A DNA stretch of 64,000 nt from Saccopteryx bilineata (taxonomy: Eukaryota; Chordata; Mammalia; Chiroptera; Emballonuridae): positions 57,367,809-57,431,808 of the forward strand of contig NC_089494.1 of the NCBI RefSeq assembly GCF_036850765.1, in the 5' to 3' direction. Made by a program: the position numbers and the translations under genes. Of this stretch, positions 15,001 to 27,000 are shown in pieces. How positions within the stretch are numbered: the stretch's first letter is position 1; each line of letters begins with the position of its first letter. The notes under the pieces are model-generated. The model worked only from the letters and a program-made list of their open reading frames with translations, had not been told where the DNA came from and searched no databases.

Positions 15001-18000
15001 AAACTATTTTATTTATTAAAGTTAAAAGATTCATACTTACAGAGACTATTTGAAGTGCATATGTATATGTGTATATATATACAAATACTATGTACAACTA
15101 TCTATATATATATATATGTACACACACACACACACACATATATGCACACAAACATTAGACCATATGGTTTTTGAATTCTTGGATTAAACCTATTATTTTT
15201 ATGAGAAATCACAATAATAATGACCCTGGATTATAAACTCCTCCCTGCTCCCATACCTTAATAAACCCCTATCTCATTAAATACTTTAAAAATCTGTCTC
15301 CCTCACTAAACAATCAGAGTCTCCAGTAGGAGTTTAACAAAAAGTAAAATACTGTTAACTTTTTAGTAATATTTACTGAATTATGAAATTCTCAAGAACA
15401 GTCTGTGGGGGCAAATAAAAGAAAAAAATACTTCTCTGAGCAGATCAGTTCAAAAATCAGAATATCATGGCCTTAATGATTAATTGTATTTACTGCATAA
15501 TATATCCGATTAGAATTCTCTGTAGAAAAATATTAAGGTATTTGTTTTAAAGAGGAATTAAAATACTCTAAGTTGTATATAAATCATATGTATAAAGTGA
15601 AATAGTAGCCATTCATTCACTTAGCAAGCTAATACTGAACATGTGCTGTGTGCAAGTAACTGTACTGTTCACTGAAGAGGGAAGCACTATGGTTAAAAAA
15701 AATGAAGAATGGAAAAGAATTTCTGTAATTGAAAACCACTGTCAAAGTGTAAAGTATTGTTATCTGATTATTATAGACAATGACTGTACAGGGCATTAAA
15801 ATTAGTTTGTGTTCAGAGGATACCAGCTAATCAACTATTGATGAAATTATTTTTTATTTTAATTTTATGGTGAATTAAATATTACAGTATCTCTTCAAAG
15901 TGATTGCAAACGTAAAATAGCTTTTCACCAATCATGTGTAAATAGAATACAGATCTATCTAGGGATAGTGAGTAGTCTTTCTAATTCAAGTTATTTGTTT
16001 GCTTTTTTTGTTTTTGAATTAATGTTAATGAAAATAGACTTTCTAATATTTCTCTTCTCTAGAAGGTGATCTATTCTTTTGGCATTCCTATTTTTGTATT
16101 CTCATAGATTAAAAAAAATATGATCATTTATAGTAAGACATTGCTATAGTATATAAAACTAGTATTCCATTAGCTTCAAAACTTTGTGTTTTTTCTCTTA
16201 CTAGATCCACCTGGGCCACCTTCCTGCCCAGAGGTAAAAGATAAAACAAAGTCAAGCATCTCACTAGCATGGAAACCCCCAGCCAAAGATGGTGGCAGTC
16301 CAATTAAGGGATACATTGTAGAAATGCAAGAAGAAGGTACTACCGATTGGAAAAGAGTAAATGAACCAGACGCACTTCTAACTGCCTGTGAATGTGTGGT
16401 GCCGAATTTGAAAGAACTCAGAAAGTACAAGTTCAGAGTGAAAGCTGTCAATGAAGCTGGTGAATCTGAACCAAGCGATACGACTGGAGAGATCATTGCC
16501 ACTGATATTCAAGGTACTAGTCCCTATTCCATTTATGTATTCATCTTTTGATCTTATTATGAAATTGACTAATTGACTGAAGGTATGTAAATTATGTTTT
16601 TTTAAGTATGGTGAACTGAATTCTGTTACTTTATTCCCGGTGTTAACAGAGGTACCAGAAGTTTACATTGACATTGGAGCACAGGACTGTCTGGTTTGTA
16701 AAGCTGGCTCACAGATTAAAATTCCTGCTGTCATCAAGGGACGCCCAACACCAAAATCATCTTGGGAATTTGATGGAAAGGCAAAGAAGGCAATGAAGGT
16801 AAAAAAAAAAAAAAAAAAGTTGTAATTTTCTGTGTCTCCTTTTGAATCACACTAGGAATATTTATATTACAACTGATGATCTTCTTTTCTAACAGGATGG
16901 AGTTCATGATATACCTGAAGATGCACAGGTAATAATAAAGTTGAAAAGATTCAGAATCTAGTTAATTTCAATACTGCTATTATTTCATTTAATGTATAAC
17001 TACTGTGTTTTGGGGGGGGTTGTTTGTTTGTTTTTTACAGCTGGAGACTGCTGAAAACTCATCAATAATTATTATTCCGGAGTGTATACGATCTCATTCG
17101 GGCAAATACAGCATCACAGCCAAGAACAAAGCAGGACAAAAGACTGCAAGCTGCAGAGTTAAAGTCATGGGTAAGGAAGACTTTAAAAGTTACTATGGAA
17201 TAAAAACAAATTATTTTTTAAAAGCAACATTGCTTATATTGTGATATGAATTCAACAGATGTACCAGGGCCACCCAAAGATCTGAAAGTCAGTGATGTTA
17301 CAAGGGGTAGTTGCAGACTTTCATGGAAGATTCCAGATGATGATGGGGGAGACAGGATCAAAGGCTATGTTATTGAGAAGAAGACTGTGGATGGGAAAGC
17401 CTGGACTAAAGTCAATCCAAACTGTGGCAGCACCTCATTTGTAGTTCCTGATCTCATCTCTGAACAGCAGTACTTCTTCCGCGTACGTGCAGAAAACCGC
17501 TTTGGTATTGGTGCGCCTGTGGAAACCATTCAGAGGACCACTGCCAGAGATCCGATATGTAAGTTTTTAAATCTATGATTAAAATAACATCTCGCCTGGC
17601 CTGTGGTGGCGCAGTGGATAAAGCGTCGACTTGGAAATGCTGAGGTCGCCGGTTCGAAACCCTGGGCTTGCCTGGTCAAGGCACATATGGGAGTTGATGC
17701 TTCCAGCTCCTCCCCCCTTCTCTCTCTCTGTCTCTCTCTCCCTCTCTGTCTCTCTCTCCTCTCTAAAAATGAATAAATAAAGTAAAAAAAAAAAAAATTA
17801 AAATAACATCTCAAACTTGAAAAAAAGTATAGTTATGAAACAATACTTACTACTACTTCCTTTAACTATTTTTAAAGATCCTCCTGACCCTCCGATTAAA
17901 CTCAAGATTGGCCTCATAACAAAGAGCACAGTACATTTGTCATGGAAACCCCCAAAGAATGATGGAGGCTCCCCTGTCACCCACTATATTGTTGAGTGCC

Positions 18001-21000
18001 TTGCCTGGGACCCTACTGGGACAAAGAAAGAAGCATGGAGACAGTGCAATAGGCGTGATGTGGAAGAGCTGGAATTTACTGTTGAAGACCTCACAGAGGG
18101 TGGAGAATATGAATTTAGAGTCAAAGCTGTCAATGCTGCAGGCGTCAGCAAACCTTCAACCACTGTTGGCCCTGTGATCATCAAAGACCAGACATGTAAG
18201 CACCAACATGTTAATAGAGAGCACCTTTTTCTGTGAATGTCTTTTAGATGTTTAATAATAGTCCAAAATAAAAAGAGACATGTCTATACATTGGGAAGCT
18301 ACAATGGGTTGAGTGTGGACGTGGGCACATTATTCAATCACCCATTCCTTCAACTTCCGAAGAATTATTGTATTTCCTTACGCATGACCTTTTCCTTACT
18401 TAAAGATGATGTGTGGCATTTCCTTAAGAAAATTTTTCTCCATGCATGCTGTTTTACTTATCAGAAACCAGAGCACTTCCTCTGTGTGCTCCTCCAAAGG
18501 CGAAGAAAGCAGTCATTTATTTGTTCAGCAACTGCTGAGACCCATTTATCTTCACAATCTAGTTTCCTTTTCTCTGACAAAAAACCATATCCATTTTAAT
18601 AGATAAAATATACATATCCATATGATAATAATTCTTCCTCTAATTATTGTTAACATCACTACTGCTGTGTATTTGTTCAATTCTCTCTTCTAAATTTAGG
18701 AGGGCTATAGTCACAACCCTATTTGTACATTCTTATACTAAATTTATGGAAAATGGAAATTTGCTTTGCCTCTACTAACAGTTACATTTCTTCAAAGGGA
18801 CTTCATCTCAGAATTAACACAGTAGGTCCCTCATAACTACATAAATACTGAAGGGAATATCATGAAAGAACTCCCACGCCTAAGCTACTATAGTTTTCAT
18901 TTCTCTCTGCCCTTTTTCAATACCTATATGCGTAATAATCCCCGGTAAGTGAGAGGCAATAGCTGTACAGAGCCACATGTAGATGAAGGATGATGACCAC
19001 GTGTACCTGCTCCCCAAACTGGCGTACATTAGTTCAAGACAGATCTGTTCTTTCTATTGAGCTGCCTTACAAAGCCTGCCTATTATAGATCCAGATAGCT
19101 TTCTAATCACTGTGAATTCTGCTTTCTATCCTTCAGTGTTTTATGTTCCTAATGACAACTTTTTGTTTTTAATAATCTAGGTCCACCATCAATTATTCTG
19201 AAAGAATTCATGGAGGTTGAAGAAGGAACTGATGTTAGCATTGTGGCCAAAATTAAAGGTGTGCCGTTCCCAACACTGACGTGGTTTAAAGCTCCTCCGC
19301 TGAAGCCTGATAATAAAGAACCTGTCATCTATGACACCCATGTCAACAAACTGGTGGTGGATGACACTTGCACCTTAGTTATTCCCCAGTCGCGCAGAAG
19401 TGACACTGCCTTGTATACCATCACAGCTGTGAATAATCTGGGAACAGCCTCAAAGGAGATGAGACTGAATGTCCTTGGTAAAAATTGCATGGCTTTATGA
19501 AAACTACATGTTTTTCTGTTCACAAATATAATCTTTGGCTTTAAAATCATTTTACTGGCCCTGGCCGGTTGGCTCAGCGGTAGAGCGTCGGCCTAGCGTG
19601 CGGAGGACCCGGGTTCGATTCCCGGCCAGGGCACATAGGAGAAGCGCCCATTTGCTTCTCCACCCCTCCGCCGCGCTTTCCTCTCTGTCTCTCTCTTCCC
19701 CTCCTGCAGCCAAGGCTCCATTGGAGCAAAGATGGCCCGGGCGCTGGGCATGGCTCTGTGGCCTCTGCCTCAGGCGCTAGAGTGGCTCTGGTCGCAATAC
19801 GGCGACGCCCAGGATGGGCAGAGCATCGCCCCCTGGGGGGCAGAGCACCGCCCCTGGTGGGCGTGCCGGGTGGATCCCGGTCGGGCGCATGCGGGAGTCT
19901 GTCTGACTGTCTCTCCCTGTTTCCAGCTTCAGAAAAATGAAGAAAAAAAAAAAATCATTTTACTAATAAAGTTTTCCCTTTTTATACCATTTTAGGTCGT
20001 CCTGGCCCTCCAGTGGGACCAATAAAGTTTGAATCTGTTTCAGCAGACCAAATGACATTATCTTGGCTTCCACCTAAAGATGACGGTGGGTCTAAGATTA
20101 CTAACTATGTAATTGAGAAAAGAGAAGCTAATAGGAAAACCTGGGTACACGTCTCCAATGAACCCAAAGAGTGCACCTACACAGTTCCCAAATTGCTAGA
20201 AGGCCATGAGTATATATTCCGAATCATGGCGCAGAACAAATACGGAATTGGGGAGCCTCTTGACAGTGAACCTGAAACAGCAAGAAACCGCTTCTGTAAG
20301 TAGAACATGGTTCACATACAAAGTCATTTTTATTGGTATTTTTCATAATTTCTTATGAATCAATGTGATTCTTTTACACAGCTGTCCCTGGAGCGCCAGA
20401 TAAACCAACAGTCAGCAGTGTGACTCGTAACTCCATGACTGTCAACTGGGAAGAGCCAGAATATGATGGAGGTTCTCCTGTGACAGGATACTGGCTAGAA
20501 ATGAAAGACACCACTTCAAAGAGATGGAAGAGAGTTAACCGAGATCCTATCAAAGCCATGACTTTGGGCGTTTCTTATAAAGTGACTGGTCTTATTGAAG
20601 GCTCTGATTATCAGTTCCGTGTATATGCAATCAATGCTGCTGGTGTGGGTCCAGCAAGTCTGCCATCAGACCCAGTGACTGCTAGAGATCCAATTGGTAA
20701 GCCTTAAAATCATTTCTTTCTTTTTCTTTCCTCCAAAGTGTCATGGAAAAGTCATATTAATGTATACTGGTTCTTTCTAGCCCCTCCGGGTCCTCCATTT
20801 CCCCAAGTCACAGACTGGACTAAATCATCTGCTGATTTGGAGTGGTCTCCTCCACTAAAAGATGGTGGATCCAAAGTAACTGGATACATTGTTGAATATA
20901 AAGAAGAAGGAAAAGAAGAATGGGAAAAGGTAACTAAAACTTGGCATTATGAAAATGTACTATGAATAAACTAAAAATGTAGTAGTTCTTCTCAGACCCT

Positions 21001-24000
21001 TAACTTCTATCTGTATTTTTTAGATTAAGAAATTAGAAAAATAACATAATTATAACTGATAATCCAGACTTCTGTTATGTCAAAAATCTAATGAAAAGTT
21101 ATATTATTGTTAACTTATCTTTGGTTATAAATCCTTAAAAAGTTAAATAAATGAACTTTACAGGTTTTTTTTAATCCTTTGACAATGATTTTAAAACATA
21201 ATTTCTGGCAAAATATTCTATTCAGTTTTTACCTATAAGATTTTACCTCTATACCTATACTGGCAACAGTCTTTTCCCAAAGACTGTTAAATATGTCATT
21301 GGTTATACTTTAAAAAGTTATTAAAACAAGTAGCTACCAAGAACTATTCTAATTGTAAAACACTTTTGACTCTTCCTTAGGCTAAAGATAAAGAAGTGAG
21401 AGGAACAAAACTTGTTGTGACAGGATTAAAAGAAGGAGCATTCTATAAATTTAGAGTTAGAGCAGTCAACATTGCTGGCATTGGGGAACCTGGAGAAGTC
21501 ACAGATGCCATTGAAATGAAGGACAGAATTGGTAATTAATACTTCTGTTACTTTTATATAGAATTATGTTTTGGGTTAGAAATGAAAATCACATTTGGAA
21601 TTTTCAATTGTTTTCCAGTGTCACCTGATCTTCAGCTAGATGCTAGCGTCCGAGACAGAATTGTGGTGCATGCTGGAGGGGTGATCCGGATCATTGCCTA
21701 TGTGTCTGGAAAGCCTCCTCCAACTGTCACCTGGAACATGAATGAAAAAGCATTACCTCCAGAAGCCACCATTGAGACCACAGCCATTAGCTCTTCCATG
21801 GTCATCAAGAATTGCCAGAGGAGCCACCAAGGTGTCTATTCTCTACTTGCCAAAAATGAAGGGGGAGAAAGGAAGAAGACAATTATCGTTGATGTATTAG
21901 GTAAATACTTTCAATCTGCCTGTGCAACTTAAAAATAACATTCTTATTTCATCTACAACAAAGCTATAATAGAAATAAAACTGTTACAAATATTTTCAAA
22001 AATAAGAAAAATCACATCCAATCTCATTGACCACTATTAGCATTTTTTTAAATTCTCTCCTTGCTTCTTTATCCTTGGGCACATTTTATATGGTTGTACT
22101 CCGACCATATAATTTTGTATGTTGACTTTGCCACCATAGCATTTACAATGCTATTATGCAGTTTTCATAAAAGTAACTTCCCTGCAAATGTACATGAATG
22201 TTTATACTAAGATTGACTATTTGCACATCATGGGATTGTATCTTAATTTGCTAATTATCATAATACTGCAAAAATCCCTTTGAAGGGTTTCTGTATTCTA
22301 TTTGAAGAGAAGCATCATATTCTGTAATCAATATTGCATACACTGAATATAGTCACTGAATATAGAGTTGAACTCCACAGAGTTTTTCTATGCCTTCACT
22401 GGCTGCTTTATTCCAGTGAATTGCTCAGAAAGTGAAGCCCCCCCCCCCCCCCCCGCCCCTGCCAATCAGATCTCTCTCTCAGCATGTCTCTAGGCGCGAC
22501 CATATTCCACAGCCAGTTTGTATGTGAAAATAATTGGTTCTCATTGAATATAATTAATGCTATGAAAACATGTTTTGGTTTCATTAGTGAAAATGGCATA
22601 AGGAAAAATATCTCAGTGAGCAGTAAGATTTTAGATTCGTTTCAAGCTACTAAACACCCCTTTGGCCAATGGCTATTATTTTAATTTGACAACTGGTATA
22701 CTTCCAGGTTAAATTTCTATCTTAAAGGTCTTTCTGAGACTTGGCACCTCTTGTGCCTCATTGATTCACTGATGACCCAGAAATAACCCTTTCCCTTTGA
22801 AGAGTAAATTGGATACAAAAACATAGCCACGCTGTCACTCCTTACTCCCTTTGATCTCCCTCTAGGCATTCTCTTCCCAGCAGCTCGCTCCTATCCTACT
22901 CAACTCACAAATTACTAACAGAAAGAAAACAATTCCTCTTCCTTCAGCTTCTACTGACACAGTAGCAACCCATAACAGTTGCAAATCTACTTTATCTAAA
23001 TATATGGGTGAAAACAGATACCAAGGGGAGGAAAACCAACTCAATAAATACAAAATCTTATTTTTTTCATAACATTTTTGTCCCTTTTAAAAACAGAGGA
23101 TAACAAATATTGAGCCCTATAGTTCATTGAAGACAAGACCTAGAAATCTTTTCCTCTGATTTTCAGATGTGCCAGGTCCTGTTGGAACACCATTCCTGTC
23201 TGACAACCTAACCAATGACTCCTGCAAACTGACGTGGTTTTCTCCACAAGATGATGGAGGCTCTCCAATCACCAATTATGTCATTCAAAAACGGGAAGCT
23301 GACCGTAGGGCATGGACCCCAGTGACATATACAGTTACCCGACAAAATGCTACTGTCCAGGGTCTCATTCAAGGAAAAGCCTACTTTTTCCGAATTGCAG
23401 CTGAAAATAGTATTGGCATAGGCCCATTTGTTGAAACAACAAGTGAAATTGTCATCAGAGATCCGATAAGTGAGTACAAGTTAAAACAATTTCATTCTTA
23501 ATTGCTTCTTCACTCAATTAATTTAAAAAACTAGGGTGAGAAAGTATGTCCATAAATGCCAAACATTTTGTTCATTTGATAAGCATCCATTAGGCAAACA
23601 CTCAATATCTGATGTTGGTAGTATTTGAATGTGTTTGTAAAAAAAGATTATGGGAACATATCTGAATCTTCAAATCCTGCCATATATACTACATTGATTA
23701 TTTTTTTAATTCCCATTTAACAGCATAAATATGAAATGTTTCCTAACTCTAATACTATGAAGTCTGGAGAACTTTCCTAAATTATTCAGCCTCAGTGAAC
23801 CTCTATTTCCTCATCTGTCAGAGGAAATTAGCTTTTATTAGGTCCTTTTTAGCTCTAATGATTCTATGATGAGACTTCTTTTGTTACTTTTCAAAGCAGA
23901 TAGTTGAATGTTGAAATGCAACCCTGAGAAAGAATTACTTACTAATTTTACTATATTCTTAACATGACATTTTTTTTCACTGTAATTCCATGCTTACACT

Positions 24001-27000
24001 TGCAGCTGTACCAGAGCGTCCTGAAGACCTGGAAGTCAAAGAAGTTACTAAAGATTCTGTTACTCTGACTTGGAACCCTCCAAAGTATGATGGTGGATCA
24101 GAAATTATTAATTATGTCCTAGAAAGTCGTCTCATTGGAACTGAGAAGTTCCACAAAGTTACACAGGACAACTTACTTAGCCGAAAATACACTGTTAAAG
24201 GCTTAAAAGAAGGGGATACCTATGAGTACCGTGTCAGTGCCGTGAATATTGTTGGACAAGGCAAGCCATCATTTTGCACCAAGCCAATCACTTGCAAGGA
24301 TGAACTGGGTATGTGTCCAACTCAGTTTATGCTTTGAGAACTTGTACATGTATAGATTTACCATAAAACATCAGTAAAACTGACCTGCCTTTATAATTAT
24401 AAATTTTAGCTCCGCCATCACTTGACCTCGACTTCAGAGATAAGATCACAATTCGAGTTGGTGAAGCTTTTGCCCTCACTGGCCGTTATTCAGGCAAACC
24501 AAAGCCTAAGGTTTCGTGGTTCAAAGATGAAGCTGATGTGCTGGAGGATGATCGCACTCATATAAAGACCACTCCGACAACACTTGCTCTAGAGAAGATC
24601 AAGGCCAAACGTTCAGACTCTGGCAAATACTGTGTGGTTGTAGAAAATAGTACAGGCTCTAGGAAAGGTTTCTGTCAAGTTAATGTTGTTGGTAAGTATT
24701 ATTTAGAAAGAAGAATAGATATTGTGTTATTTCCAAAACAGAAATGGAAATAGCGTTTTTGTACCGTGATTTTTTTTTTTTTCGCTGCAGACCGTCCTGG
24801 ACCACCAGTAGGACCGGTTAAATTTGACGAGGTAACCAAAGAGTACATGGTTATCTCTTGGAAGCCACCTTTAGATGACGGAGGCAGTGAAATTACCAAT
24901 TATGTTATTGAGAAGAAGGAAGTTGGCAAGGATGTTTGGATGCCTGTGACATCTGCATGTGCTAAAACAACATTCAAAGTTTCTAAACTGCTTGAAGGAA
25001 AAGACTATATTTTCCGGATAAATGCTGAAAATCTGTATGGAATAAGTGATCCATTGGTGTCTGATTCAATGAAAGCCAAAGATCGTTTTAGTATGCATTA
25101 CATTTCATTTCTGTGATTCGAGATTTGATGTTGTTAATAGAAAGAACACTAAATTTCTAACGCATCCTGCTACTGTTTGTCATAGGGGTTCCTGATGCAC
25201 CTGAACAGCCAGTTGTTACAGAAGTTACCAAAGACTCTGCATTAGTAACCTGGAACAAGCCAAATGACGGAGGAAAGCCCATAACGAACTACATTCTAGA
25301 AAAGAGAGAAACTATGTCTAAACGATGGGTTCGAGTTACCAAAGAGCCGATCCACCCATACACTAAATTTAAGGTTCCTGATCTTCTGGAAGGGTGTCAG
25401 TATGAATTCCGGGTGTCTGCAGAAAATGAAATTGGTATTGGAGATCCAAGCCCACCATCCAAACCAATCTTTGCTAAAGATCCAATTGGTATCATATTAA
25501 AATATTCATTCAGTTCTCAAATTATCCAACTTTGTTTTCAGGTATATTCTAACACTTTTTAACTTTCTCCTTTTATTATGTAGCTAAACCAAGTCCACCT
25601 GTTAATCCTGAAGCAATAGATACAACATGTAATTCAGTTGACCTAACATGGCAGCCACCACGTCATGATGGTGGGAGCAAAATTCTGGGTTATATTGTTG
25701 AGTACCAGAAAGTTGGAGATGAAGAATGGAAAAGAGCCAATCATACTCCTGAATCATGTCCTGAAACTAAATATAAAGTCACTGGTCTTCGGGATGGTCA
25801 ATCCTATAAGTTCAGAGTGCTAGCAGTCAATGAAGCTGGTGAATCGGACCCAGCTCACGTTCCTGAACCTGTACTGGTAAAAGACAGACTTGGTGAGTAA
25901 AATGCTCTCTGCTGCATTTTCAAGGAAGATAGGTGTCGCATTGTACATGTTTATTTGTTAAATACAGTAGCAAGTCAATCCTAAAAGTATTGTTTTCTTT
26001 ATTCTAGAACCCCCTGAGTTGATTCTTGATGCCAACATGGCAAGAGAACAACACATAAAGGTTGGTGATACTCTAAGACTTAGTGCCATCATCAAAGGAG
26101 TGCCATTCCCAAAAGTAACTTGGAAAAAAGAGGACAGAGAGGCTCCAACTAAAGCAAGAATTGATGTTACTCCAGTTGGTAGCAAGCTTGAAATTCGTAA
26201 TGCTGCCCATGAAGATGGTGGAGTTTATTCCTTAACGGTGGAGAATCCAGCCGGTTCAAAAACTGTCTCAGTAAAAGTAGTCGTATTAGGTAAGAATGTT
26301 AATACTTCCAGTGTTTTTGATGTCATAAGATACAACAAATTAAAAGTAAATTGTGATACATTTTGAGTTCTTATCTGGATTAAGTCACATATAACTACAT
26401 TATTTAACACTTTTCAGATAAGCCTGGGCCGCCTCGAGATCTGGAAGTCAGTGAAATTAGGAAAGATTCTTGCTATCTTACCTGGAAGGAACCGCTGGAT
26501 GATGGTGGTTCTGTTGTTACAAATTATGTGGTTGAGAGGAGAGATGTTGCCAGTGCCCAGTGGTCACCTGTCTCAACTACATCAAAGAAAAAGAGTCACT
26601 GGGCTAAACATCTTAATGAAGGCTATCAGTATCTCTTCCGAGTAGCTGCTGAGAACCAGTATGGCCGTGGTCCTTTTGTTGAAACACCTAAACCCATCAA
26701 GGCTCTGGATCCTCTACGTAAGTTGCTTTCTCAAAATACAAAAGTATTGTTTGACTGTTTTTGAGAATACCATTTATTCATCCTAAATTCTTCTTTTGAA
26801 AAGATCCCCCTGGACCACCCAAGGACCTACATCATGTAGATGTTGACAAGACTGAAGTATCCCTTGTTTGGAATAAGCCAGATCGTGATGGTGGTTCTCC
26901 AATCACTGGATATTTGGTGGAATATCAAGAGGAAGGAACCCAAGACTGGATTAAGTTCAAGACTGTAACAGACTTAGCATGTGTTGTTACTGGACTACAA

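Larger units (their letters stand above)
11099..16513 (+). repeat. TTN: D-zone super-repeat 2 (7 domains)
   Basis: Ig (11099), Fn (11477), Fn (13064), Ig (13482), Fn (13878-14068 plus the start of exon 30), Fn (rest of exon 30), Fn (16205). Two of its introns are among the longest in the window. Confidence 0.93.
16650..21531 (+). repeat. TTN: D-zone super-repeat 3 (7 domains)
   Basis: Ig (three exons, 16650-17170), Fn (17259), Fn (17878), Ig (19181), Fn (19996), Fn (20382), Fn (two exons, 20781-21531). Confidence 0.93.
21619..25892 (+). repeat. TTN: D-zone super-repeat 4 (7 domains)
   Basis: Ig (21619), Fn (23167), Fn (24006), Ig (24410), Fn (24791), Fn (25186), Fn (25584); every domain is one phase 1-1 exon. 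Confidence 0.93.

Noticed and set aside
16799..16818. A18 run as the tail of a processed insertion
   Set aside because: It directly follows the GT donor and I found no flanking duplication; a simple homopolymer is sufficient.
18237..18606. Overlapping open frames of 120 and 66 codons in the 985-nt intron
   Set aside because: No domain, splice context or composition bias; length is within chance for the region.
19557..19650. tRNA gene suggested by A and B boxes
   Set aside because: It is the head of a SINE with poly(A) tail and target-site duplication; the same head recurs at 38737.
22438..22454. C17 tract as a structural or regulatory element (for example i-motif)
   Set aside because: Nothing around it supports a role; homopolymer expansion or a sequencing artefact is more likely.
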